Part shown: piece by piece, positions 51,765 to 60,816 of the stretch
How the letters are laid out: each line of letters begins with the position of its first letter
Position numbering within the stretch: the first letter of the stretch is position 1
Origin: Curtobacterium flaccumfaciens
GTDB lineage: Bacteria > Actinomycetota > Actinomycetes > Actinomycetales > Microbacteriaceae
Length of the DNA stretch: 64,000 nt
Direction of reading: 5' to 3'
Assembly (NCBI RefSeq): GCF_004361695.1
Contig: NZ_SNVW01000001.1
Span: 372,001 to 436,000, forward strand
Translations under genes and position numbers: made by a program
The notes under the pieces: generated by a model
What the model was told of the DNA's origin: nothing
Databases searched by the model: none
The model's input: the letters and a program-made list of their open reading frames with translations, nothing else

Positions 51765-52800
51765 AGGGGGTCGGGGCCGTCAGGGGGGTCGGGGCAGGGC
51801 CCGTCGACTCGGCGGTCCGGAGCGTGCAGGGCAGGAGGAAGTGCGGCAGGTCGTCGGACGTGCCGTCGAGCTGCTCGATGAGCGCGTCGGCGGCCCGCGT
51901 GCCGAGCTCCGGGCCGGGCGCGACCATCGTCGACAGGCGCGGGGAGTGCTGGTCGGCGTTCGCCTCGGACGACGCGATGCTGAGCACCGAGACGTCCTCC
52001 GGTACCCGGAGTCCGGCCGCGTGCAGGCCGACGAGCAGCCCGGCCGCGGAGTCGTCCTTCATGACGAGCACCGCGCTGACGCTCGGGTCCGCCTCGAGCA
52101 GGTCGCTCGCCGCGTTCCGACCGCCGTCGCTGCCCGGGCCAGCGGTGACCACGGTGCCGGTGGCCCCGCGGTCGAGCATCGCCTGCCGGAAGGTGTCGTG
52201 GACGCGGAGGTGGGGCGCGTAGCCGGCCATCGGGGTGCCCTCGAGGTCCTCGAGGACGAGGCCGAACCGGCGGTGCCCGAGCCCCTCGAGGTGGTCGAGG
52301 CTGTCCTCGATCGTGGTCTCGAAGTCGATGTCGACGTACGGCAGCCCACTGCTGTCGCGGGTGCGCCCGATGAGCGTGAAGGGGACGCCGAGGTCGGTCA
52401 GGACGGCGACGCGGGGGTCGTCCATCCGCACCTCCATCAGGATGACGCCGTCCACGAGGCCGCCCGAGACGAGGTCGTCGAGGTCGTCGCCCGCCGGGTC
52501 CACGGGCCAGAGCACGAGGTGGTACCCGCGCTCCGACGCACGCTTGGCCGCGCTCATGAAGAACTGCGAGGTGGTCGGGCTGAAGCGGTTGCCGGTGGTC
52601 GGGAAGAGCAGCGCGATGATCCGGGTCCGCCGGCTCGCCAGTGCCCGCGCGACGACGTTGCCGCGGAACTTGAGCTCACGCATGGCCGCGGTGACCCGGG
52701 CCGTCGTCGCCGGGGTGACGTACTTCGTGCCGTTCACGACGAAGGACACCGTGGCGATCGAGACGCCCGCTCGGTCGGCGACCTGCTGCATCGTGGCCAT
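51763..52800 (-). CDS. LacI-family transcriptional regulator
   Basis: A 345-residue regulator with the HTH at the very N-terminus (MATMQQVADRAGVSIATVSFVVNG) and the hinge helix VVARALASRRT, then a sugar-binding domain (EDVSVLSIASSEANADQHSPRLSTM). Divergent from a binding-protein gene, with strong AAGCGCTT sites between them. It may also affect the importer downstream on its own strand. The stop lies within a family A palindrome. Confidence 0.92.
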   Translation of the reverse strand: MATMQQVADRAGVSIATVSFVVNGTKYVTPATTARVTAAMRELKFRGNVVARALASRRTRIIALLFPTTGNRFSPTTSQFFMSAAKRASERGYHLVLWPVDPAGDDLDDLVSGGLVDGVILMEVRMDDPRVAVLTDLGVPFTLIGRTRDSSGLPYVDIDFETTIEDSLDHLEGLGHRRFGLVLEDLEGTPMAGYAPHLRVHDTFRQAMLDRGATGTVVTAGPGSDGGRNAASDLLEADPSVSAVLVMKDDSAAGLLVGLHAAGLRVPEDVSVLSIASSEANADQHSPRLSTMVAPGPELGTRAADALIEQLDGTSDDLPHFLLPCTLRTAESTGPAPTPLTAPTP

Positions 52801-52838
52801 GCGGGTCAGCCTAGCTTCCAGCGGGCGTCCAGTGTGCG

Positions 52839-52870
52839 AGAAAAGCGCTTTACAGGTGAAGCGCTTTTCT
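52839..52870. promoter_or_regulatory. double AAGCGCTT LacI operator
   Basis: AGAAAAGCGCTT (52839-52850) and AAGCGCTTTTCT (52859-52870) form a symmetric pair around 52854.5, each half itself containing the palindrome AAGCGCTT. Located 38 bp before the LacI start and 94 bp before the divergent binding-protein start. CG-centred sites of this kind are usual for LacI proteins. Confidence 0.85.
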
Positions 52871-52964
52871 GTTAGCTTCTCGCCTCAAGAGCACAGCGAC
52901 GATGACGTCAGCGGCCTCGTCGATGCGTGCCTGTCCCAGCATCCGTCAAGAGAAGAGCTCTGCA

Positions 52965-54194
52965 ATGAAGCACAAGTTCACTTCCCCGTCGCGTCGGACG
53001 CGTGCACTCGTCGGCGCCGTCGCCGTCGTCGCCACGATCCCCCTGGTCCTGGCCGGTTGCTCCGGCTCCGGTTCTGCCTCGACCGACTCGAAGACCCTCA
53101 CGATCGAGGACTACTACGACGCGAACTACAACCCGGTCTACAAGCAGTGCGCCGCCACCATCGGCGCGAAGCTCGACATCAACCACGTCGCCGGCGCCGG
53201 CCTCATCGCGAAGGTGCTGCAGCAGGCATCGTCGAAGACGCTGCCCGACGTGCTCATGCTCGACAACCCGGACGTCCAGCAGATCGCCTCGTCCGGCGCC
53301 CTGTCCGACCTGTCGGCGTACGGCCTGAACGCCGACGGCGACGTCCCCGGCGTGAAGGCCGCGAGCACCTACAAGGGCAAGCTCTACGGTCTGCAGTCGA
53401 ACACGAACTCCATCGCGCTCTACTACAACAAGAAGCTGCTGGCGGACGCCGGCGTCCAGCCGCCCAAGACGTGGGACGAGCTCAAGGCCGCCGCGAAGAC
53501 GCTCACCAAGGGCTCGACCTACGGCTTCGCGATGAGCAACATCAACACGTACGAGGGCACCTGGCAGTTCCTGCCGTTCTTCTGGTCGAACGGCGGTGAC
53601 GAGAAGAACATCGCCACCCCCGAGGCGACCCAGGCGCTGCAGCTCGTCGAGGACCTGCAGGACGACGGCTCGATGTCGAAGAGCTCGATCAACTGGGCCC
53701 AGGCCGACGTCAACAACCAGTTCCTGGCCGGCAAGGCCGCGATGATGATCAACGGTCCCTGGCAGCTGCCGGCGCTCAACGAGAAGAAGAGCCTCGAGTT
53801 CGACAGCGTCCCGATCCCGACGCGCACCGGCGAGGCCACGGTCGCTCCGCTCGGCGGCGAGGCGTTCACCGTCCCGCAGACCGGCGACAAGGACAAGATG
53901 CAGCTCGCCGGCAAGTTCGTCGGCTGCCTCCACACGCAGAAGATGCAGAAGGCCCTCTCCGAGGTGAGCGGCAACGTGCCGACCAACCTCGAGGCCGGCG
54001 CAGCCTGGGCGAAGGACCACCCGCAGGTCGCCTCCTTCGTGACCACGGTGCAGACCGCCCGCGCCCGCACCGGTGAGCTCGGACCGGACTGGCCCAAGGC
54101 CGCCACGAAGATCTACACCGCCGTCCAGCTCGCCCTCACCGGCAAGGCCAGCCCCGAGGCAGCGCTCAAGCAGGCGCAGTCGCAAGAGCAGTAG
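52965..54194 (+). CDS. extracellular sugar-binding lipoprotein (CUT1)
   Basis: A 409-residue SBP_bac_1 protein. Signal peptide with lipobox LAGC (Cys31) after a basic start MKHKFTSPSRRTRAL. The mature domain contains YGLQSNTNSIALYYNKKLL and NGPWQLPAL. A purine-rich AGAAGAG lies about 6 nt before the ATG at 52965; an upstream in-frame ATG at 52902 is less likely because it lengthens the signal region. First gene of a five-gene operon (importer, ThuA, Gfo/Idh). Ligand unknown. Confidence 0.93.
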   Translation: MKHKFTSPSRRTRALVGAVAVVATIPLVLAGCSGSGSASTDSKTLTIEDYYDANYNPVYKQCAATIGAKLDINHVAGAGLIAKVLQQASSKTLPDVLMLDNPDVQQIASSGALSDLSAYGLNADGDVPGVKAASTYKGKLYGLQSNTNSIALYYNKKLLADAGVQPPKTWDELKAAAKTLTKGSTYGFAMSNINTYEGTWQFLPFFWSNGGDEKNIATPEATQALQLVEDLQDDGSMSKSSINWAQADVNNQFLAGKAAMMINGPWQLPALNEKKSLEFDSVPIPTRTGEATVAPLGGEAFTVPQTGDKDKMQLAGKFVGCLHTQKMQKALSEVSGNVPTNLEAGAAWAKDHPQVASFVTTVQTARARTGELGPDWPKAATKIYTAVQLALTGKASPEAALKQAQSQEQ

Positions 54195-54263
54195 TCAGCG
54201 CACGAGCAGTGGGGAGCCGGCCGTCCGGTCGGCTCCCACCCGCGTGGAGGAAAGGACCCCGGC

Positions 54264-55214
54264 GTGAGCGCCTCGACACAGACACGACCACGGACGACCC
54301 TGCCCGTGACGACACCCCGACCCGGGCAGCGACGCGCCCGGTTCCGATCCGGCATGACCCGATGGCTCTTCGTGGTGCCGGCCGCGATCTTCGTCGCCGT
54401 CTTCTTCGGCTACCCCGTCGTGAAGAACGTCATCATGTCCTTCCAGGACTACACGACGGCGACGTTCTTCACGGGCGAGGCCCCCTGGGTGGGTCTCGGC
54501 AACTACATCTCGGTGTTCCAGAGCTCGGTCTTCACGACGAGCCTCGTGAACACCGCCCTGTTCACCCTGGGCTCGATCGTCCTGCAGTTCGTCATCGGGC
54601 TGAGCCTCGCGCTGTTCTTCCGGCGGCACTTCCCGCTGTCGGGCTTCCTGCGCGGGCTGCTGCTCCTGCCGTGGCTGCTGCCCCTCATCGCCTCGAGCGC
54701 GGTGTGGAAGTGGCTGCTCGACCAGGACAGCGGCGCCCTGAACCAGCTGCTCGGGCTCGTCGGCATCGCCCCGGTGCCGTGGCTCGTCAGCCCGAGCCTC
54801 GCGCTCATCGCGGTGATCGGCGTCAACGTGTGGCTCGGCATCCCGTTCAACACCACGATCCTGTACAGCGGGCTGCAGTCCGTGCCGCCGGAGCTCTACG
54901 AAGCCGGTTCGCTCGACGGCGCCACCGGGTTCAAGGCGTTCTGGTACATCACCTGGCCGAGCATCCGGTCGGTGGTCAGCGTCGTGATCGTGCTCGGGGT
55001 CGTCTACACGTTGAAGGTCGTGGACATCATCCTCGGCCTGACCGGCGGCGGCCCGGCGAACTCGACCCAGACCCTCGCCACGAACGCGTACCACCAGTCG
55101 TTCGTCAACTTCCAGTTCGGCATCGGAGCCGCGGTGAGCAACGTGCTCATCGTCGTCTCGTTCGTCTTCGCGATGGTCTACATCGCGATCTCCCGGAAGG
55201 CGGTCGACGAATGA
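54264..55214 (+). CDS. ABC sugar permease, MalF-type (CUT1)
   Basis: A 316-residue permease with six helices and an EAA loop YEAGSLDGATGFKAFWYITWPSIRS. The GTG at 54264 is preceded by GGAGGAAAGGA. Its stop overlaps the next permease (ATGA). Confidence 0.94.
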   Translation: MSASTQTRPRTTLPVTTPRPGQRRARFRSGMTRWLFVVPAAIFVAVFFGYPVVKNVIMSFQDYTTATFFTGEAPWVGLGNYISVFQSSVFTTSLVNTALFTLGSIVLQFVIGLSLALFFRRHFPLSGFLRGLLLLPWLLPLIASSAVWKWLLDQDSGALNQLLGLVGIAPVPWLVSPSLALIAVIGVNVWLGIPFNTTILYSGLQSVPPELYEAGSLDGATGFKAFWYITWPSIRSVVSVVIVLGVVYTLKVVDIILGLTGGGPANSTQTLATNAYHQSFVNFQFGIGAAVSNVLIVVSFVFAMVYIAISRKAVDE

Positions 55215-56101
55215 GCGTCGGAATCGCGAACCAGACCGTGACCGCCACCCGCGCGATCACGACCGACCGGACCGCACGGCCACGGCGACCACGCGGCACC
55301 GTGAAGGGCATCCCCCTCACGATCCTCGGCATCGTGTTCCTGGCGATCATGGTGTTCCCCGTGTACTGGATGGTGAACACGAGCCTGCAGGCCACGTCCG
55401 GTGCCGCGACCGCGACCTGGTTCCCGTGGAGCCCGACGTTCGCCGGGTACCAGGCGGCGTTCCAGCAGCAGGGGCAGAACTTCGTCTCGAGCATGATCAT
55501 CGGGCTCGGGACGGTGGTGCTCACGCTCGCCGTGGCGACACCGGCCGCCTACGGGCTCGCCCGGTTCCGGATGCGCGGCACGCGGGTGTTCCTGCTCGTG
55601 CTGCTCATCACCCAGATGATCCCGGCGATCGTGATCGCGAACGCGCTGTACACCCTGTTCAACAACGTCGGGCTGCTCAACAGCTACATCGGGCTGATCC
55701 TGGCGGACAGCGCGGTGCAGGTGCCCTTCGCGATCCTGCTCATGCGCGCGTTCATGGAGTCGATCCCCCCGAGCCTGGTCGAGGCGGCCCTCGTCGACGG
55801 CGCCAGCGACTTCCGGGCGTTCGTGTCGATCGTCGTCCCGATCAGCCGGAACGCGATCGTCACCGCGGCACTGTTCACGTTCCTCGGCGCGTGGGGCGAC
55901 TTCCTCATCGCGCTCACCCTGACGTCGACCCCGGCCGTCCGACCGATCACGCTCGGCATCTACAACTACATCGGCACGAACGTCACCGACTGGGGGCCCG
56001 TCATGGCGACCTCGGTGCTGGCGTCCCTGCCGGCTGCCGTCCTGCTGGTCTTCGCGCAGAAGTACATCTCCGCTGGTGCCCTCGGCGGTGCCGTCAAGTG
56101 A
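55211..56101 (+). CDS. ABC sugar permease, MalG-type (CUT1)
   Basis: A 296-residue permease with six helices, EAA loop LVEAALVDGASDFRAFVSIVVPISRNA and a C-terminus ISAGALGGAVK. Translationally coupled to the upstream permease. Confidence 0.94.
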   Translation: MSVGIANQTVTATRAITTDRTARPRRPRGTVKGIPLTILGIVFLAIMVFPVYWMVNTSLQATSGAATATWFPWSPTFAGYQAAFQQQGQNFVSSMIIGLGTVVLTLAVATPAAYGLARFRMRGTRVFLLVLLITQMIPAIVIANALYTLFNNVGLLNSYIGLILADSAVQVPFAILLMRAFMESIPPSLVEAALVDGASDFRAFVSIVVPISRNAIVTAALFTFLGAWGDFLIALTLTSTPAVRPITLGIYNYIGTNVTDWGPVMATSVLASLPAAVLLVFAQKYISAGALGGAVK

Positions 56102-56148
56102 CGGCCCCGGACCGACTTCACCAAGCACCACCGTCTGAAAGGCACATC

Positions 56149-56943
56149 ATGACCACCACCCCGCTGCGCATCACCGTCTGGGGCGAGAACGTCCACGAGC
56201 AGGTCGAGCAGCACGTCGCGGAGCGCTACCCCGACGGCATGCACGGCGCGATCGCGGACGGCATCCGCGAGAACCTGCCGGACGCCGTCGTCCGCACCGC
56301 CACCATGCAGGAGCCCGAGCACGGCCTGACCGACGCGGTCCTCGCCGAGACGGACGTCCTGACCTGGTGGGGGCACGCCGCCCACCAGGACGTCGACGAC
56401 GCCGTCGTGGACCGCGTGCACAAGCACGTGCTGTCCGGCATGGGGCTCGTCGTGCTGCACTCCGGCCACTGGTCGAAGATCTTCGGCAAGCTGATGGGCA
56501 CCACCTGCACGCTCCGCTGGCGCAGCGAGCACGACCAGGAACTCGTCTGGACCGTGAACCCGCAGCACCCGATCACCCGCGGCGTCCCGAACCCGATCGT
56601 CATCCCCGAGCAGGAGATGTACGGCGAGTACTTCGACGTCCCCACCCCCGACGAGCTCGTGTTCATCTCTGGCTTCACCGGCGGCGAGGTGTTCCGGAGC
56701 GGCATGACGTACCGCCGCGGCCTCGGGAAGATCTTCTACTTCTCCCCCGGCGACCAGGACTTCCCCGTGTACCACCACAAGGACGTCCGCCGGGTGATCG
56801 CGAACGCCACCGAGTGGGCACGACCGGAGCGCGAGCGGGAGATCCCGACGCTCCGCCGCTACGACCTCGGCGAGTACTTCGACGGCCAGCACTACCGCGG
56901 CCCGTTCGACGACGCTCCGGTGGCCGAGGGGGCGCAGGCGTGA
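56149..56943 (+). CDS. ThuA-domain protein (trehalose-utilisation-like)
   Basis: A 264-residue ThuA-fold protein beginning LRITVWGENVHEQ, with DVLTWWGHAAHQDVDD, GLVVLHSGHWSKIF and a C-terminal FSPGDQDFPVYHHKDVRRVI stretch with a HH pair. It belongs to a different branch than the ThuA gene at 23813-24508. It is encoded between an importer and a Gfo/Idh dehydrogenase, so it probably works on an oxidised sugar. The reaction is not established. Confidence 0.88.
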   Translation: MTTTPLRITVWGENVHEQVEQHVAERYPDGMHGAIADGIRENLPDAVVRTATMQEPEHGLTDAVLAETDVLTWWGHAAHQDVDDAVVDRVHKHVLSGMGLVVLHSGHWSKIFGKLMGTTCTLRWRSEHDQELVWTVNPQHPITRGVPNPIVIPEQEMYGEYFDVPTPDELVFISGFTGGEVFRSGMTYRRGLGKIFYFSPGDQDFPVYHHKDVRRVIANATEWARPEREREIPTLRRYDLGEYFDGQHYRGPFDDAPVAEGAQA

Positions 56944-58055
56944 CGGCGTTGCGCGTCGTCCAGGTCGGTGCCGGCGGGATGGGCCGGGCCTGGCTCGGCA
57001 CCGTCGCCGCCGACCCGGACGTCGAGCTCGTCGGCATCGTCGACCTCGACCTCGACGCAGCCCGAGCAGGCGCCGTCGTCGCGGGCGACCCGTCGATCCC
57101 GGTCAGTACGGACCTGTCGGCACTCATCGCCGACACCGGTGCCGAGGCCGTCCTCGACATCACGGTGCCGGTCGCGCACCACCCGGTGACGCTCGAGGCC
57201 CTCCGCGCCGGGCTGCCCGTCCTCGGCGAGAAGCCCGCCGCGCAGACGGTCGCCGAGGCACTCTCGCTGGCGGCCGCGGCCGAGGCCACCGGCAAGCTGT
57301 TCATGGTGTCGCAGTCGCGCCGCTACAACGACCAGCTCGTCGCGTTCCGGCAGCACGTCCGCGACCTCGGGGACATCGGCGGCCTGAGCACGCGCTTCGC
57401 GAAGGCCCCGCACTTCGGTGGCTTCCGCGAGGAGATGGACGACGTCCTCCTGCTCGACATGGCGATCCACGCGTTCGACTCCGCGCGGTACGTGCTCGAA
57501 CGCGACCCGGTCTCGGTGTACTGCGAGTCGTGGAACCCGTCGTGGTCCTGGTACCGCGGCGACGCGGCGGCCGCGGCGGTCTTCGCGTTCGAGGACGACG
57601 TCCGGTACGTCTACGACGGCTCGTGGTGCGCGCCCGGCGCGGAGACGTCGTGGAACGGCGACTGGCGCGCGTCCGGCGCGTCCGGCACCGCGCTGTGGGA
57701 CGGTGACCACGACCCGTGGAGCGACCTCGACGGCGTGCCGGGCACCCCTGCGGCAGCCCCGAGCGTGGGGAGCGAGATCGCCGGGTCGCTCGCCTCGTTC
57801 GTGCGGGCGGTCCGCTCCGGCGACACCCCGGACGGCGAGGTGCACGGCAACGTGATGAGCCTGACGATGGTGGACGCGGCGATCGCCTCGGCCCGGTCGG
57901 GGCGGCGCATCGTGATCGACGAGGTGCTGGAGCAGGCGCACGCCACCGCGATCGCGGACGAGCAGGACCCGGCGATCCGCGAGCGGCTCACGTCGTGGGC
58001 GTCGGTCCGCGGCGCGCTCGCGACGGGGTCACCGGACGCGGCCACGGTCAGCTGA
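56940..58055 (+). CDS. Gfo/Idh/MocA family oxidoreductase
   Basis: A 371-residue dehydrogenase with Rossmann motif VVQVGAGGMGRAWLG, signature GEKPAAQTVAEAL, SQSRRYNDQL and DMAIHAFDSARYVL. GTGA overlap with ThuA fixes the GTG start. Last gene of the importer operon, repeating the ThuA + Gfo/Idh pairing at 22731-25701. A family B imperfect hairpin and a 50-bp perfect palindrome follow. Confidence 0.9.
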   Translation: MTALRVVQVGAGGMGRAWLGTVAADPDVELVGIVDLDLDAARAGAVVAGDPSIPVSTDLSALIADTGAEAVLDITVPVAHHPVTLEALRAGLPVLGEKPAAQTVAEALSLAAAAEATGKLFMVSQSRRYNDQLVAFRQHVRDLGDIGGLSTRFAKAPHFGGFREEMDDVLLLDMAIHAFDSARYVLERDPVSVYCESWNPSWSWYRGDAAAAAVFAFEDDVRYVYDGSWCAPGAETSWNGDWRASGASGTALWDGDHDPWSDLDGVPGTPAAAPSVGSEIAGSLASFVRAVRSGDTPDGEVHGNVMSLTMVDAAIASARSGRRIVIDEVLEQAHATAIADEQDPAIRERLTSWASVRGALATGSPDAATVS

Positions 58056-58060
58056 CGTTC

Positions 58061-58138
58061 CGCGCGGCGAAGGTCGTTCCGCGCATGGGAAGACGTTTCG
58101 CGCGTAGGGAGCAGGAAGTTCTTGCCCACTACGCGCGA
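58061..58138. repeat. family B repeat after Gfo/Idh
   Basis: Contains GTTCCGCGC, GTTTCGCGCGTAGG and ACTACGCGCGA. The arms 58098-58117 and 58119-58138 are complementary with three mismatches. Related to 17621-17712 and 28497-28560. Probable terminator region. Confidence 0.6.
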
Positions 58139-58190
58139 TTCGGCTTTCCAGGACGCGTGCGATGGGCAGGAACGTCACGACGCGACCGGC

Positions 58191-58240
58191 TGACGGACGG
58201 GAGGCGCGGTGCCAGCTGGCACCGCGCCTCCCGTCCGTCA
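58191..58240. repeat. perfect 50-bp palindrome, family A
   Basis: Two 25-nt arms (58191-58215, 58216-58240) are exact reverse complements with no spacer, starting TGACGGACGGGAGGCGCGG. It lies between convergent genes (Gfo/Idh stop at 58055 and OpgC-fusion stop at 58258) and would serve as a bidirectional terminator. Confidence 0.9.
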
Positions 58241-58257
58241 CGGCGCGGGTCGCGCGA

Positions 58258-60816
58258 TCAGCGCGGGATGACCGAGAACAGGAACCGCCGCCGGATCATG
58301 TACCAGACCAGCAGGATGAGCGCCGAGTGCACGGCGAAGCCGATCCAGGCGTTGTACCAGTCGACGCCCGGGATGGACGCGATCGCCAGGGCGAAGAACA
58401 CCTGCCAGACGAAGACGTAGAGGCTCGCCTGCCCGATCGGGATCCACAGCCAGCCGATGACGGCCGCGATCGGCTTCCAGAACACCGTGAGGATCGCGTA
58501 CGACACGATCGCGAAGAACGCGATGTCGACCAGGCGGCCCCACTGCAGGTCCACCCGCTGGTACGCCGTGTTGTACAGCTGGTCGTACATCGACGCCGGG
58601 AACGGCACGGGCGTGAAGCCGTACTGGTTCGCGGCCCAGACGTACGCCAGGAAGAGCGCGTACCCGCCGATGCCGACCCCGACGAGGACCTTCCCGAGCC
58701 GGCCGGTCAGTGCGCCGATGATCTGCCGTCGGTAGTACCCGAGCACGAGCCCGTGTGTGAAGACGACCTGCCAGGTGAGCAGCGGGAACACCGACTCGAA
58801 CTGCGAGTTCAGCGGCCGGAAGTCCGGGTTGAGCGCCTGGAACACGTACAGCGCCCAGCTCACGATGAGCAGCGCCCACCAGAATCCGCGGCGGATCACC
58901 CAGAGGAACGCCGGGATGAACAGGCTGAGCACCACGAAGAGGCCCATGATGTTGAACGGCCAGGGACCCATCTCGAGCAGCAGGAACTGCCGGATCGCGT
59001 ACCAGGGCGGCGGGTAGGCGAGGAGCTGCATCGCGTTCGGGTACAGGTCGTAGACGCGCCCCTCGGCCCCGACGCCACCGGTGCCGGTCCCCCGGTCCGT
59101 GAAGGTGGTGATCGCGTCGGTGTTCAGGAACGGCACGAAGCTCAGCGCGAAGACGACCAGGATCACCGCGAGCGTGACGAGGTACTGCTTCCGCGCACGC
59201 TTCCAGGCACCGACCGCGGCGACCCACTCGCCGAACTTCTTGATGGCGAACGGGTACGTCATGCCGAGGACCATGCCGGACAGGAACACGAACATCTCCG
59301 CGCCGGTGATCGCCCCCACGGCGTGCAACGTGATGTACGAGTACGGGCCACCGATCTCGATGTGGGTGATCACCACCGCGAGGATGATGAACCCGCGGAA
59401 CAGGTCGAGCCGGAGGTCGCGCCCCGGCTTGCCGTCGTCCGGGTACCGCCAGCTCGGCAGCAGCCGGCCGAACAGCCCGCTCAGCAGGAACACGACGGCG
59501 AGCCCGACCGCGCACCAGACGATCCACGCCATCTGGTCGCCGCCGGTGTCGTACTGCTGGTCGGTCGCGGCGGCTCCGTCCTGCGGCGTCACGCGCTCGG
59601 TGACCGGTCCGAACACGAAGTGGTCGGCGCGTTCGAGGTCGGTCCGGAACGACCCGGCGATCCCCGGCGCGGCCGTGTCCCGCCAGTCGGCGACGCGGCC
59701 CGCGGCCTCGGGTTCACGGCGGTTCGTCTCGAGGAACGTCACGCCCCGGACGAGCGGACGGTCCTGCACGGCGGCGATCACCTGCCGCCACCAGCCCTGC
59801 TTCACCGCGAGCTCGTCGGCACCACGGAGCGAGTGGTCGTACAGGGCGCCGGTGTCGAGCAGCATCGGCCGGTCGTCGGCCGCGGCGAAGCGGTCGTAGA
59901 AGGTGCCGGGCTGCGGTTGCTCGTAGCCCCAGGTCTCGTCGATGCGCCCGGCGACCTCGCCGGCATCGGGCACGTCGTTCCGGGTGAGCGGGACGTCCCG
60001 CCCGGCGGCCTCGGTCGCCTTCCCCTTGCCGAACGAGTACATCGACAGCCCGACCCAGTCGACGGACGAGTCGCCCGGCCAGTACGGCTCGTACGGGTCG
60101 TCGGCGGCGGTGAGCTGTCCGTCGCCGTTCGTGTCGAGCTTCGCGACGTCGGTCGCCGACAGGTCCCGCAGCCTCCCGGCGGACTCGCCGAACGGGTAGC
60201 CGGCACCGTACGAGGGCGACCACACCATCAGGGCGTCCGAGTCGCCGTCGTGCACCGCGGTCGCCAGGGTCCGGAAGGCCGAGACGAACTGCGTCGGCTG
60301 CTGTCCCCAGCGCACCCACGTGCCGTTCATCTGCGGGGCGAACCGGACGAGCACCTGGGTGTCGTACTGGTCGTGGACCTGCTCGAACAGGGTGTTCGCC
60401 GCGCGGGCGTCGGCCGCACTGAGGGAGCGGAGCGACCGGTCGGGCTCGAGGCTCACGACGAGGACCGCGCCCTGCGTCGCCGCCGCCCGGGTCGCGCGGA
60501 GGAACTCCTTCCGGGCGCTGCGGTCGAGGGGGTACTCGATCTCGACGCCGTACATCGAGGGGGTCGCGCCGAGTCGTCCGGCGTACCCGTCCGGGGCGTC
60601 GTCGCCCCAGTCGATGTCGGGGCCGAACCAGGTCTTCCCCGCGGGCGGCGTGACGGACGCAGCGGGGCCGGTCGAGGCGGTCGTTCCGGCGGTGGCGGAG
60701 CCGGTCGCGGCGGACGCGGCGGCGGCCTGGACGGCCGATGCGGGCAGGGCTCCGCCGAGCAGCAGCGTGCCGACCACGACGAGGAACGCGACGACCCGGG
60801 CCGCCTGTCGCCTCAC
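58258..60816 (-). CDS. fusion of a GH26-like domain with an OpgC-type membrane acyltransferase
   Basis: An 852-residue protein. Signal peptide (about 1-29); an extracellular GH26-like domain (about 55-350) with FAPQMNGTWVRWG and SPSYGAGYPFG; inside it a calcium-loop-like DTNGDGQLTAAD; then from about residue 430 an OpgC acyltransferase with roughly ten membrane helices (DLFRGFIILAVVITHIEIG). OpgC succinylates periplasmic glucans in Gram-negatives; here it may acylate an exported polysaccharide. The usual GH26 catalytic Glu in HEMNG is Gln, so the domain is probably binding-only. GTG at 60816 overlaps the ATP-binding gene. Confidence 0.85.
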   Translation of the reverse strand: MRRQAARVVAFLVVVGTLLLGGALPASAVQAAAASAATGSATAGTTASTGPAASVTPPAGKTWFGPDIDWGDDAPDGYAGRLGATPSMYGVEIEYPLDRSARKEFLRATRAAATQGAVLVVSLEPDRSLRSLSAADARAANTLFEQVHDQYDTQVLVRFAPQMNGTWVRWGQQPTQFVSAFRTLATAVHDGDSDALMVWSPSYGAGYPFGESAGRLRDLSATDVAKLDTNGDGQLTAADDPYEPYWPGDSSVDWVGLSMYSFGKGKATEAAGRDVPLTRNDVPDAGEVAGRIDETWGYEQPQPGTFYDRFAAADDRPMLLDTGALYDHSLRGADELAVKQGWWRQVIAAVQDRPLVRGVTFLETNRREPEAAGRVADWRDTAAPGIAGSFRTDLERADHFVFGPVTERVTPQDGAAATDQQYDTGGDQMAWIVWCAVGLAVVFLLSGLFGRLLPSWRYPDDGKPGRDLRLDLFRGFIILAVVITHIEIGGPYSYITLHAVGAITGAEMFVFLSGMVLGMTYPFAIKKFGEWVAAVGAWKRARKQYLVTLAVILVVFALSFVPFLNTDAITTFTDRGTGTGGVGAEGRVYDLYPNAMQLLAYPPPWYAIRQFLLLEMGPWPFNIMGLFVVLSLFIPAFLWVIRRGFWWALLIVSWALYVFQALNPDFRPLNSQFESVFPLLTWQVVFTHGLVLGYYRRQIIGALTGRLGKVLVGVGIGGYALFLAYVWAANQYGFTPVPFPASMYDQLYNTAYQRVDLQWGRLVDIAFFAIVSYAILTVFWKPIAAVIGWLWIPIGQASLYVFVWQVFFALAIASIPGVDWYNAWIGFAVHSALILLVWYMIRRRFLFSVIPR

